DNA from: JBEVNX01 sp040507895
GTDB taxonomy: Bacteria; Desulfobacterota; Binatia; JACPRU01
Assembly (NCBI GenBank): GCA_040507895.1
Contig: JBEVNX010000236.1
Span: 1-30,697, forward strand
Direction: 5' to 3'
DNA: 30,697 nt
The first letter of the stretch is position 1. Every line of letters starts with the position of its first letter. The notes under the pieces were generated by a model that was given only the letters and a program-made list of their open reading frames with translations, was not told where the DNA came from and did not search any database. A program made the translations under genes and the position numbers. Below are positions 1 through 7,387 of the stretch, piece by piece.

Positions 1-39
1 CCCGGCCTCGGGTCGCAATCTCTCCCGTGGGGGTTCTCC

Positions 40-369
40 ATGCTGAAGGTCAACGGCGCGATGTTCTTGGCTCCGGGCCTCGCGGCGGGCGTGGCGCTCG
101 TGCTGAGCCCCTTCGGCCTCTTGTCCTCCGCGCGTCCCTCTCTCGCGGCATGGCTCCTGTTCCCGGCGAACTTCGTCGCCGGCTCGGTGCTGCTGGCACT
201 CGCCGCGCCGAGCGCGCTGCCCGGCGTGCCCGGCGCTGTCACTCTGGTACGTCCTCGTGCTCGCCGGGGGGCTCGGAACCGCGCGCGCTCTGGCTCCGGC
301 ATCCTCGTTGACCACGTCGTAAGCCTCTTCGGGCGAGCCTCCGAGCGGGGCGATCCGCTCGCGGGGTAA
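40..369 (+). pseudogene. Small membrane protein, apparently frameshifted
   Basis: The first 60 or so residues from the ATG at 40 form hydrophobic membrane-like segments (MFLAPGLAAGVALVLS, then WLLFPANFVAGSVLLALAA). After about residue 66 the frame turns into an arginine-rich, low-complexity tail that does not look like protein. A shift to the next frame near 230-242 restores a hydrophobic stretch (LWYVLVLAGGLGTARAL) that stops at the TAA at 320-322. The most economical reading is a membrane protein of about 94 residues with three helices, interrupted by a one-base frameshift that is either real or an assembly error. A weak GGGG lies upstream of the ATG. No family was recognised. If unshifted, the gene ends at 369, just before the cupin gene. 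Confidence 0.4.
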
Positions 370-377
370 ACGACACG

Positions 378-887
378 ATGACGGCAAGCGGCTCCATGAC
401 CATGCATCGGCGCGCGGCCGAGCTGGTGCGCACGCTCGGGCTCGCTCCACATCCGGAGGGAGGATTCTTCCGCGAAGTGTTCCGTTCCACCGAGCGCGTG
501 CAACCGCTCGACAGCCGCGCTTCGCGAAGCGCCCTCACGACGATCTTCTTTCTGCTCGTCGAAGGGCAGGCGAGCCGCTGGCACGCCGTGGCCTCCGACG
601 AAGTTTGGCATCTCTACGAGGGCGGCCCTCTCGAGCTGCTCGTTGCGCCGCCCGATGTCACGCGCATCGACCGCACGCTCCTCGGCTCCATAGGTAGCGA
701 CGCGCTGCCCATGCATACCGTCCCCGCCCGCTGTTGGCAGGCTGCGCGACCGCTCGCCGCGTATGCGCTCGCAGGGTGCAGCGTCGGGCCGGGCTTCGAA
801 TTCGAAGACTTTCACCTGCTCGCCGACGACCCGCGCGCGGCGGCGGCGCTGCGCGCCTCGGCCCCCGAGCTGGCGCTGTTGTTGTGA
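378..887 (+). CDS. Cupin-fold protein, DUF985 (Cupin_5) family
   Basis: This 169-residue protein matches the DUF985 group of small cupins (yeast YML079w-like). Visible signatures are HPEGGFFREVFRS near residues 24-36, a middle block IFFLL-EGQASRWHAVASDE-WH, and the C-terminal block GCSVGPGFEFEDFHLL. These are the family's beta-barrel strands and its putative ligand or metal pocket (the WH and DE-WH region). The biochemical role of the family is not settled; proposed links are to sugar or small-molecule binding. The start is uncertain: ATG at 378 has no good ribosome site, and ATGs at 396 and 402 would trim six or eight residues without touching the fold. It may be expressed with the methyltransferase 148 bases downstream. 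Confidence 0.85.
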   Translation: MTASGSMTMHRRAAELVRTLGLAPHPEGGFFREVFRSTERVQPLDSRASRSALTTIFFLLVEGQASRWHAVASDEVWHLYEGGPLELLVAPPDVTRIDRTLLGSIGSDALPMHTVPARCWQAARPLAAYALAGCSVGPGFEFEDFHLLADDPRAAAALRASAPELALLL

Positions 888-1035
888 CGGGCGCCGGGGC
901 TCAGCCCTCGAGTCCCCGCTTCCCTGAGCGCTCGTCTACGCTAGTCTGCTCCACCATGACCGAAGACAGCACGCGCTCCCCGACCGCGAGAGTCCGTCGT
1001 GCCGTCGGCGAGCGACCGTCAGCGGAGGCGGCGGG

Positions 1036-1794
1036 ATGAGCCCCACGCAAAGTTGGGACCCCGAACGGTACGCACGTAACGCGCGCTTCGTTTCCGACCT
1101 CGGCGGGCCGGTCGTCGATCTGCTCGCGCCGCAGCCCGGCGAACGTATCCTAGATCTCGGCTGCGGCGACGGAGCTCTCACCCGGAAGCTCGCCGAGCTC
1201 GGTTGCGACGTCATCGGCGTGGACGGCAGTGCCCCCCAGATCGAAGCCGCGAGCGCGCTCGGCCTCGATGCGCGAGTGATGGACGGCGAGCGGCTCGCCT
1301 TCGACGCTGAGTTCGACGCCGTGTTCAGCAATGCCGCTCTGCATTGGATGAAGCGAGCCGACGAGGTGATCGGCGGCGTTTGGCGCGCGCTCCGTCCCGG
1401 AGGACGGTTCGTCGCCGAGTGCGGCGGCCGCGGGTGCGTGGCGACGATCGTCGCCGCGCTCGATCGTGCGCTCGCCCGGCGCGGCGTCGACATCCGCAGC
1501 ATGAACCCGTGGTACTTTCCGTCCGCCGACGACTATTCCGCGCGGCTTCGCGCGCGCGGCTTCGTGGTGCGGTCGATCGCCCTGTTCCCGAGGCCTACGC
1601 CCTTGCCGGGTGACGTGACGGGGTGGCTCGAGACGTTCGCCGAGAGCTTCACGAGCGCGCTGCCCGCTCCGTCTCGCGCTTCGTTCCTCGAAGAGGTGCA
1701 GGAGCTTCTGCGGCCCGATCTCTGCGATGCCGACGGCCGCTGGACCGCGGACTACGTCCGTCTCCGCTTCGCCGCAGACAAGCCTGAAGCCTAG
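1036..1794 (+). CDS. Class I SAM-dependent methyltransferase
   Basis: This 252-residue protein has a Rossmann-fold methyltransferase core of the trans-aconitate methyltransferase/BioC/UbiE type. Motif I is ILDLGCGDG (residues 38-46), followed by the acidic end of strand 2 (VIGVDGS, about 59-65) and a motif IV-like FSNAALHWM (about 96-104). The C-terminal third (SMNPWYFPSADDYSARLRARGF) resembles the substrate lid of trans-aconitate methyltransferases. The substrate cannot be read from sequence. The start is well supported by GGAGG at 1024-1028, seven bases before the ATG. A possible 27-codon ORF (956-1039) ends in an ATGA overlap with this start. The gene is convergent with tyrS across an inverted repeat. 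Confidence 0.85.
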   Translation: MSPTQSWDPERYARNARFVSDLGGPVVDLLAPQPGERILDLGCGDGALTRKLAELGCDVIGVDGSAPQIEAASALGLDARVMDGERLAFDAEFDAVFSNAALHWMKRADEVIGGVWRALRPGGRFVAECGGRGCVATIVAALDRALARRGVDIRSMNPWYFPSADDYSARLRARGFVVRSIALFPRPTPLPGDVTGWLETFAESFTSALPAPSRASFLEEVQELLRPDLCDADGRWTADYVRLRFAADKPEA

Positions 1795-1800
1795 CGTCCC

Positions 1801-1908
1801 GTAGCGAAGGGGCAGGAGGGGAATCGTTGAGGCTCGCCTTGATCCGGACTCGTCGCGGACCCACCTCGCGGCGAGCCTCGCCGACTCCCCTCCGGCTCCG
1901 TGCGCTAC
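1801..1908. repeat. Large symmetric inverted repeat between convergent genes
   Basis: Three nested perfect arms pair across the spacer: GTAGCG (1801-1806) with CGCTAC (1903-1908), GGAGGGGA (1815-1822) with TCCCCTCC (1886-1893), and GAGGCTCGCC (1829-1838) with GGCGAGCCTC (1870-1879). The unpaired gaps are nearly equal on both sides (8/9 and 6/6 bases) and the apical loop is 31 bases. The element fills the space between the methyltransferase stop (1794) and the tyrS stop (1912). It has no T-run, so it is not a textbook intrinsic terminator, but it could fold in transcripts from either strand and act as a bidirectional 3' end or stabiliser. No second copy was noticed in the window. Confidence 0.65.
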
Positions 1909-1911
1909 GCT

Positions 1912-3123
1912 CTACGGCCCGAATCGGACGCGCGCGATCCGGCGCTTGCCGATTTCGAGGAGCACCACGCCCCGGCAGGGGATCTCGAGCTGCGGATCCT
2001 TGACCGGCCCGCCGTCGAGCCTCACGCCGCCTTGGATCACGAGCCGGCGCGCCTCGCTGTTCGATTTGGCGAGCCCGCTCTCCGCGATAAGTCGGCTGAT
2101 CCATATGGTCTCGCCGTCGCCGCTCCAGCGAATCTCGGGGATGTCGGTGGGGAGCTCTCGGCGCTGGAACCGCTGCGCGAACGCCTCAGCCGCCGCACGC
2201 GCCGCTTCCGCGCCGTGATAGCGGCCGACGAGCTCGGCTGCGAGCGCCTGCTTCGCCGCCATCGGCTCCGACCGCGGATCGGGACGAGCCTCGGCGCGAG
2301 AGAGCAGTTCGACGTAGCGACGCATCGCCTCGTCGGAGATCGCCATGATCTTGCCGTACATCTCGGCCGGCGGATCCTGGATGCCGATTGCATTGCCGAG
2401 TGACTTCGACATCTTCTGCCCGACGAGCCTGCCGTCGAGGAGGCGAGCGTCGGTGCCCTCGAGAAGCGGCATCGTCAACACCACTTGCGGCTCCTGACCG
2501 GCGGCCTTCTGCAGTTCGCGGCCGACCAACAAGTTGAACTTCTGGTCGGTGCCGCCGAGCTCGACGTCGGCGCGGAGCGCCACCGAGTCGTATCCCTGCA
2601 CGAGCGGATAGAGAAACTCGTGAAGACCAATCGGATGGTTCTCGCGAAAGCGCCGGGCGAAATCGTCCCGTTCGAGAAGCCGAGCCACGGTGTATTGCGC
2701 GGTCAGCTTGACGACGTCGGCCGCCGCCATGCGATCCATCCACTGCGAATTGAAGCAGACCTCGGTGCGCGCCGGATCGAGGATCTTGAAGACTTGCTTC
2801 TTGTAGGTTTCGGCATTGGCTGCGATCTGATCGCGAGCGAGCGGCTTGCGCGTCTCGGAGCGACCGCTGGGATCGCCGATCATCCCCGTGAAGTCGCCGA
2901 TCAGAAAGATCGCCGTGTGGCCGCAATCCTGGAAGTCGCGCAGTTTCTGCAACACGACCGTGTGGCCGAGGTGCAGGTCCGGCGCCGAGGGATCCGCGCC
3001 GAGCTTGACGCGCAGCGGTTTTCCGGCTTGCGCCGCGCATTCGAGCTTGCGAACGAGATCGTCCTCGGGGATGACCTCGACCGCGCCACGGCGCAGGATG
3101 GCCAGCTGTTCGCCGACCGGCAT
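1912..3123 (-). CDS. tyrS: Tyrosyl-tRNA synthetase
   Basis: This 403-residue class I aminoacyl-tRNA synthetase charges tRNA-Tyr. It carries the HIGH-type motif HLGH (residues 51-54, in GADPSAPDLHLGH), the tyrosine pocket block with VELGGTDQKFN (about 188-197), the KMSKS loop as QKMSKSLGN (about 236-244), and a C-terminal S4 RNA-binding domain (EARRLVIQGGVRLDGG). The GADPS-type signature and the length fit the TyrS2/TyrZ branch. The start is the ATG at 3123: it overlaps the ymdB stop by one base (TGATG), which implies translational coupling. The open frame extends further upstream, but that part is ymdB in another frame. The gene is last in the rny-ymdB-tyrS cluster. Confidence 0.96.
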   Translation of the reverse strand: MPVGEQLAILRRGAVEVIPEDDLVRKLECAAQAGKPLRVKLGADPSAPDLHLGHTVVLQKLRDFQDCGHTAIFLIGDFTGMIGDPSGRSETRKPLARDQIAANAETYKKQVFKILDPARTEVCFNSQWMDRMAAADVVKLTAQYTVARLLERDDFARRFRENHPIGLHEFLYPLVQGYDSVALRADVELGGTDQKFNLLVGRELQKAAGQEPQVVLTMPLLEGTDARLLDGRLVGQKMSKSLGNAIGIQDPPAEMYGKIMAISDEAMRRYVELLSRAEARPDPRSEPMAAKQALAAELVGRYHGAEAARAAAEAFAQRFQRRELPTDIPEIRWSGDGETIWISRLIAESGLAKSNSEARRLVIQGGVRLDGGPVKDPQLEIPCRGVVLLEIGKRRIARVRFGP

Positions 3124-3911
3124 CACGACGCGCCCTCGAGCACCTCGCGAATGCGCCGGATTCCCCGCGCGCGCCCCGTCGTTTCGTCGACGTCGATCGC
3201 CACCGCCTGCAGGAGCGGCGGGCCCCCGCCGACGTCGTAGCGCAGCGGCAGCTGGTCGACGAAGCGCTTCAGCACCTGGTCGGTGCGCATGCCGATCACC
3301 GAGTCCAAGGGACCGCACATGCCCGTGTCGGTGATGAACGCCGTTCCCTTCGGAAGGAGCATCTCGTCGGCAGTCTGCACGTGGGTGTGGCTGCCCACGA
3401 CGGCCGACACGCGGCCGTCGAGGTAGCGGCCCATACCCATCTTCTCGGATGTCGCTTCGGCGTGCATGTCGACGAGCACGACCCGCGCGCGCTCGCCGAT
3501 GAGCTTGAGGACGGCGTCGGCGGCGCGGAACGGGCAGTCCGCGGGCGCCATGAACACGCGCCCGATCAGGTTCACCACGGCAACCGGTCCCTTGGGTGTC
3601 TGGTAGATCGACCAGCCGCGGCCGGGGACGCCGGGCGCGAAGTTGACCGGGCGCAGCAGTCGATCCGAGCCATCGAGAAAATCGTAGATCTCCTTACGGT
3701 GCCAGATGTGGTTTCCGGAGGTGAGCACGTGGATGCCGACGGAGAACAGATCGCGCGCGCTTCCGGGGTCGACTCCGATACCGCCGCTCGAATTCTCGCA
3801 GTTGGCGACCAGCAGATCGGCGCCCTCGCTCGCGGCCAGCGCCTGAGCGCGCAGCTTCAGGGCTTGCCGGCCGGGTTTGCCGACGACGTCGCCAAAATAG
3901 AGGATCTTCAT
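3123..3911 (-). CDS. ymdB: YmdB-family metallophosphoesterase (TIGR00282)
   Basis: This 262-residue calcineurin-like phosphoesterase belongs to the YmdB family, whose Bacillus member hydrolyses 2',3'-cyclic nucleotides and affects biofilm gene expression. Metal ligands are visible as D8 (FGDVVG), E39-N40 (ANCEN), N67-H68 (SGNHIWH), the histidine of VDMHAEATSEK, and GSHTHVQTAD. The length is normal for the family. It lies 31 bases after rny and overlaps tyrS by one base. The rny-ymdB pairing is widespread and supports a shared role in RNA turnover, where YmdB could process cyclic phosphate ends. The ATG at 3911 has only a weak GGA next to it. The physiological substrate in this organism is not known. 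Confidence 0.93.
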   Translation of the reverse strand: MKILYFGDVVGKPGRQALKLRAQALAASEGADLLVANCENSSGGIGVDPGSARDLFSVGIHVLTSGNHIWHRKEIYDFLDGSDRLLRPVNFAPGVPGRGWSIYQTPKGPVAVVNLIGRVFMAPADCPFRAADAVLKLIGERARVVLVDMHAEATSEKMGMGRYLDGRVSAVVGSHTHVQTADEMLLPKGTAFITDTGMCGPLDSVIGMRTDQVLKRFVDQLPLRYDVGGGPPLLQAVAIDVDETTGRARGIRRIREVLEGAS

Positions 3912-3942
3912 TCCAGGCCGCGGGACGCTGTGACGAGCTCCA

Positions 3943-5505
3943 TCATCGGGCCACCTCCGACGCCCGCATCTCGCGGATCACCGTCACCTTGATCTGCCCC
4001 GGATACGTCATCTCGCTTTCGATTTTGCGCGCGACGTCGCGGGCCAAGAGTGTCGCTTGGTCGTCGTCGATCGCCGCGGGCTCGACGATGATGCGCACTT
4101 CCCGTCCCGCCTGGACGGCGAACGCCTTCTCCACCCCCTTGAACGAGGTCGAGATGCGCTCGAGATCGTCGAGCCGCTTCACGTAGCTCTCCAGAACCTC
4201 GCGCCGCGCCCCGGGGCGAGCTCCGGAAAGGGCGTCCGCTGCGTCCACTAGAGGCGCGAGGATCGTCTCCGCGCGCACTTCCTCGTGATGGGCCGCGATG
4301 GCGTTGACGATCTTCGCGGATTCGCCGTATTTGCGCGCGATCTCGGCGCCGATAATCGCGTGCGACCCTTCGACCTCGTGGGTCAGCGCCTTGCCGATGT
4401 CGTGCAGCAGCGCCGCCCGGCGGGCCTGCTTTTCGTTCAAGCCGAGCTCCGCGGCCATCGCCCCGCAGATGAACGCCGCTTCGAGAGAATGCTGCAGGAC
4501 GTTCTGCGCATAGCTGTAGCGATACTTCAGCATGCCGAGCAGCTTGACGATCTCGGGATGCACTCCGTGGATGCCGACCTCGAAGATCGCCTTCTGGCCC
4601 GCCTCGCGGATGTTCCCGTCGAGCTCCTGCTCGGCTTTGCGCACCACGTCCTCAATGCGTCCGGGATGGATCCGCCCGTCGGAGATGAGACGCTGCAGCG
4701 CAAGCCGCGCGATCTCCCTGCGGATGGGGTTGTGACACGAGACCACGACGGCCTCGGGCGTGTCGTCGATGATCAGGTCGACGCCGGTCGCCGATTCGAT
4801 GGCGCGGATGTTGCGCCCTTCCCTGCCGATGATTCGACCTTTCATGTCGTCGGATGGGATCGGTACGACGGTGACCGTTCGCTCGGCGACGAAGTCTCCA
4901 GCGAGGCGTTCGATCGCGATCGCGACGATCTTCTTCGCCTTGCGCTCCGCCTCTTGCTTCGCCTCCTCTTCCACTTGGCGAATCTTCTTGGCGGCTTCGT
5001 GCCGGGTCTCGGTGAGCATTTCCTCGAGAAGCGTCCGCTTGGCCTCCTCGCGGCTCATGCCGGCGACCTGCTCCAAGCGCTCGTGGATCTGCCGCAGGAC
5101 CTCGGCCTGCTCGCGCTCTTGCTCCTGGGACTTGTGCTCCCGCTCCCGCAGCGCTGTCTCGCGCCGCGCGTTTTCCGTGTCGCGCGCCTCGATCGACTGC
5201 AGGCGCTTCTCGATGGCCTCCTCCTTGCTCTGGATTCGCTTCTCGACCTGTTGAATCTCCCGGCGCCGCTCCCGCGTTTCCTGCTCTGCCTCCTGTTGGG
5301 CGTTCAACATCGCGTCCTTCGCCTGGACCTGTGTCTCTTTGCGGATGACCTCCGACTCTTTTCGGGCTTCGTCGAGGATCCGCGCGGCTGTCGCGGCGGC
5401 CTGTTCGTCTTGCGCCGAGCGGCTTCTCTGGCGCACCCGATCGAGGACGAACGCCAGCCCAGCGCCGATCACGATTGATGCGACGACGATCTCGAAGACG
5501 ATCAA
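3943..5505 (-). CDS. rny: Ribonuclease Y
   Basis: This 520-residue membrane-anchored endoribonuclease initiates mRNA decay. The domains follow the family order: one N-terminal transmembrane helix (residues 2-21), a long charged coiled coil (about 25-200), a KH domain with GRIIGREGRN (223-232), and an HD hydrolase domain with the H368-D369 pair in ALLHDIGKAL and a later HHEEV. The length matches typical RNase Y. The start codon is TTG at 5505, chosen because a strong GGAGG lies four bases upstream and the membrane helix begins at once. The gene is preceded by a 471-base non-coding gap with a promoter-like sequence, so it probably has its own transcript with ymdB and tyrS. Confidence 0.96.
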   Translation of the reverse strand: MIVFEIVVASIVIGAGLAFVLDRVRQRSRSAQDEQAAATAARILDEARKESEVIRKETQVQAKDAMLNAQQEAEQETRERRREIQQVEKRIQSKEEAIEKRLQSIEARDTENARRETALREREHKSQEQEREQAEVLRQIHERLEQVAGMSREEAKRTLLEEMLTETRHEAAKKIRQVEEEAKQEAERKAKKIVAIAIERLAGDFVAERTVTVVPIPSDDMKGRIIGREGRNIRAIESATGVDLIIDDTPEAVVVSCHNPIRREIARLALQRLISDGRIHPGRIEDVVRKAEQELDGNIREAGQKAIFEVGIHGVHPEIVKLLGMLKYRYSYAQNVLQHSLEAAFICGAMAAELGLNEKQARRAALLHDIGKALTHEVEGSHAIIGAEIARKYGESAKIVNAIAAHHEEVRAETILAPLVDAADALSGARPGARREVLESYVKRLDDLERISTSFKGVEKAFAVQAGREVRIIVEPAAIDDDQATLLARDVARKIESEMTYPGQIKVTVIREMRASEVAR

Positions 5506-5976
5506 CTGTCCTCCCTTCCGGGAAACGTATCGATCAAGGCGCCTCGGGGGCGCCCGCGGAGGAGAGGCTGAGAAAGGGGACCGGGACGGCGGCCTAGGCT
5601 CTGGATGCCTCGACGGGTTTCAGCTGACGCAGAAGGAACCGGGCTCGCCGCGACTTTCCACGGCTCGCTCTCTTCAGGAAGTTCATCGACGATCCGAACA
5701 TTCTTGCTCCTAAGAACTACCCGCCTCTGCGACGCAAATGGGCCATCCCCGTGTCTCCAAGCCTAACAAGGGCCTGTCGCCCGGCGCTTACAGACTCTGC
5801 TCGAACGACTCGCTCACCACTCTCCAATACGCTTTGGCTTCTTGATTTCCCTGTTTTCCTCTCGACACCTCGCGGTGCGAGGACCGAACGGTGTACTCGA
5901 AAACAACCTATCGGCGGGTTTCGCGGCCTGTCAAGCGAACGTGCGACTGCTCGCGCAGCCGGACTCGGGTAGAACG
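5506..5976 (-). other. Long non-coding gap between truB and rny; possible leader or small RNA
   Basis: This is the only gene-free stretch above 300 bases. On the minus strand it opens with a promoter-like sequence just after the truB stop, then a perfect hairpin (stem CCTCGC/GCGAGG, 5868-5882), a locally A-rich segment, and further small hairpins (TTCTT/AAGAA around 5701-5716 and GGCGCC/GGCGCC around 5536-5553). Open frames here are short and unlike known proteins. In several deltaproteobacterial genomes 6S RNA lies directly upstream of rny, which makes 6S RNA a reasonable candidate. I could not match its consensus by eye, so the call stays open between 6S RNA, another small RNA and a long rny 5' leader. 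Confidence 0.35.
5905..5934 (-). promoter_or_regulatory. Sigma70-like promoter upstream of rny
   Basis: On the minus strand a perfect TTGACA (5929-5934) is followed after 18 bases by TAGGTT (5905-5910). The predicted start is near 5898, about 390 bases before the rny start codon. The -35 box is perfect; the -10 box matches the consensus at only three positions. Placement just after the truB stop makes sense for a separate rny transcript or a small RNA. Confidence 0.4.
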
Positions 5977-6894
5977 TCAGTTGTGAGATTCGAGGACCGT
6001 TGCGTCGACGAATACACGCTCGATTCGCCATCGCCCGCCGCTCTCACCGACGAGCGCGACGAGATCACCCCGGTCGTCGAGCACCTTGGCAACCTCCATC
6101 CGTTTCGGAGCCGCCGGCAGAGAGGCCACCGCCGCCTGCTGACCGCAGCGGATCCGCGCCGCCAATCCCGCGTCGACTTCGAGCTCGCGCAAGCCCCCAA
6201 GCGCATTCCGAGAAGGTAGAATCGGAAGCTCGGCCGCCGCATCGATGCCGTCGAGGGGGATCGCCGAAGCGACCTCGAACGAGCCGAAGGCGGTGCGGCG
6301 AAGCGAGGCGAGGTGGCCGACCGTACCCAGCGCCGCGGCGACGTCGCGGGCGAGTGATCGTACGTAGGTCCCCTTCGAGCAGCGCATCGAGAGCGAGATC
6401 TCGGCGGCGGAGACGAGGGCGAGCGACAGCGATTCGATGTGCACCCGGCGAGGCGCGCGCTCGACGTCGACTCCTTTACGGGCGAGCTCGTAGAGGGGAA
6501 CGCCGCCGCGCTTGAGAGCCGAGAACATGGGGGGGACCTGCTCGATGGCTCCCCGAAACTGCCGCGCGACCGCTTCGAGGACGTCGTCCGCGAGCGGGGG
6601 TACGGCCGCGGTCTGCACGACTTGGCCGGTCGAGTCGAGAGTGTCCGTCGATCGCCCGAGCGCGATCACGCCCGTATAGGACTTGTCTCCCTGGCTGAGG
6701 AACGCGACCACCTTCGTTCCTTCTCCGATCGCGACGGGAAGGAGCCCCGTGGCGAACGGGTCGAGAGTGCCGAGATGACCGACTTTGATCACGCCGAGGC
6801 GGCGCTTGACCTCCCGCACGACCCCGGCCGACGTGATGCCGGCGGGCTTGTCGACGAGGAGAACGCCATCGAGCGGCGGCTTACTCCGGCTCAT
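5977..6894 (-). CDS. truB: tRNA pseudouridine(55) synthase
   Basis: This 305-residue protein converts U55 of the tRNA T-loop to pseudouridine. The N-terminus GVLLVDKPAGITS and the catalytic block HLGTLDPFATGLLP, with nucleophile D45, are diagnostic. The conserved SKGTYVRSLARD block follows near residue 170. A C-terminal extension of about 80 residues is consistent with a TruB C-terminal or PUA-like region. The start ATG (6894) overlaps the end of rbfA by 14 bases, which is typical of the nusA-infB operon. In many Proteobacteria rpsO and pnp come next, but here a non-coding gap and then rny follow. Confidence 0.96.
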   Translation of the reverse strand: MSRSKPPLDGVLLVDKPAGITSAGVVREVKRRLGVIKVGHLGTLDPFATGLLPVAIGEGTKVVAFLSQGDKSYTGVIALGRSTDTLDSTGQVVQTAAVPPLADDVLEAVARQFRGAIEQVPPMFSALKRGGVPLYELARKGVDVERAPRRVHIESLSLALVSAAEISLSMRCSKGTYVRSLARDVAAALGTVGHLASLRRTAFGSFEVASAIPLDGIDAAAELPILPSRNALGGLRELEVDAGLAARIRCGQQAAVASLPAAPKRMEVAKVLDDRGDLVALVGESGGRWRIERVFVDATVLESHN

Positions 6895-7234
6895 CGTGAG
6901 GCCGGACGCTCTTCAGCAGCCGATGAATCTCATCGGCCTTCTCGAAGGCATCGTCGTATTCGAAATGAATCTCCGGCGCGTAACGCATGCGCAGCAGCCG
7001 CGCGACCTTCCCCTGCATGAACCTGGCGGCGCTTTCGAGGCCTTTCTGGGCCTTTGCCCGCCCCGCCGCGTCGCCGAGCGTGCAATAGCCGACGCGCGCT
7101 TGACGGAGGTCGGGCGCCACGTCGACCCGAGTCAGCGTGACGGTGCCGATTCTCGGGTCCTTCACTTCGCGCAGCAGGAGCTCGGAGAGCGTTTCGAGGA
7201 GAAGATCAGAAAACCGTTCAGTGCGACGCGACAT
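6881..7234 (-). CDS. rbfA: 30S ribosome-binding factor A
   Basis: This 117-residue protein of the RbfA family helps 16S rRNA 5'-end maturation and late 30S assembly, and matters most in the cold. It shows the KH-like fold signatures: SELLLREVKDPRIGTVTLT near residues 17-35, the middle VDVAPDLRQARV, and MRYAPEIHFEYDD near 83-95, where family members have R-x-PEL-F-x-D. The length is typical. It overlaps truB by 14 bases and follows ylxP after a 153-base spacer that contains competing inverted repeats. No strong ribosome site was seen before the ATG at 7234. Confidence 0.94.
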   Translation of the reverse strand: MSRRTERFSDLLLETLSELLLREVKDPRIGTVTLTRVDVAPDLRQARVGYCTLGDAAGRAKAQKGLESAARFMQGKVARLLRMRYAPEIHFEYDDAFEKADEIHRLLKSVRPHDEPE

Positions 7235-7260
7235 CGAAGATGCCAGATCCGCTAGGGACC

Positions 7261-7381
7261 GGTCTGCGGGCTAGCTCGCGGCTTCTGAGGCAGCGACGGC
7301 CAAAGCGGAAGCGCAGCTCGTGAGGGCTGCGCGGGCGAAGCGTCCCGAACCCAGCGGCCGTCGCAGACCCCCCTTCCGCTT
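7261..7381 (-). other. Structured spacer between ylxP and rbfA with competing pairings
   Basis: Within the spacer four perfect complementary pairs occur: GGTCTGCG (7261-7268) with CGCAGACC (7362-7369), GCGACGGCC (7293-7301) with GGCCGTCGC (7356-7364), GCGCAGC (7311-7317) with GCTGCGC (7326-7332), and AAGCGGAAG (7303-7311) with CTTCCGCTT (7373-7381). The last pair crosses the first two, so it either makes a pseudoknot or competes with them. In the operon transcript this would fold just before rbfA. It could be a cis-regulatory RNA, an RNA processing site or a remnant of a palindromic element. No known riboswitch class was recognised. Confidence 0.45.
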
Positions 7382-7387
7382 CGTCGA

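Noticed and set aside
4285..5478. Long plus-strand open frame opposite rny (397 codons)
   Set aside because: Antisense shadow of the high-GC rny gene; arginine- and leucine-rich, with no known fold signature.
5641..5770. Plus-strand peptide in the truB-rny gap (LFRKFIDDPNILAPKN region)
   Set aside because: It looks protein-like for about 30 residues, but a stop lies shortly upstream, no start or ribosome site was seen, and no family matched; probably chance.
5788..5868. Minus-strand 26-codon frame (GTG start) in the truB-rny gap
   Set aside because: No ribosome site and no homology; the A-rich composition fits a leader or RNA better.
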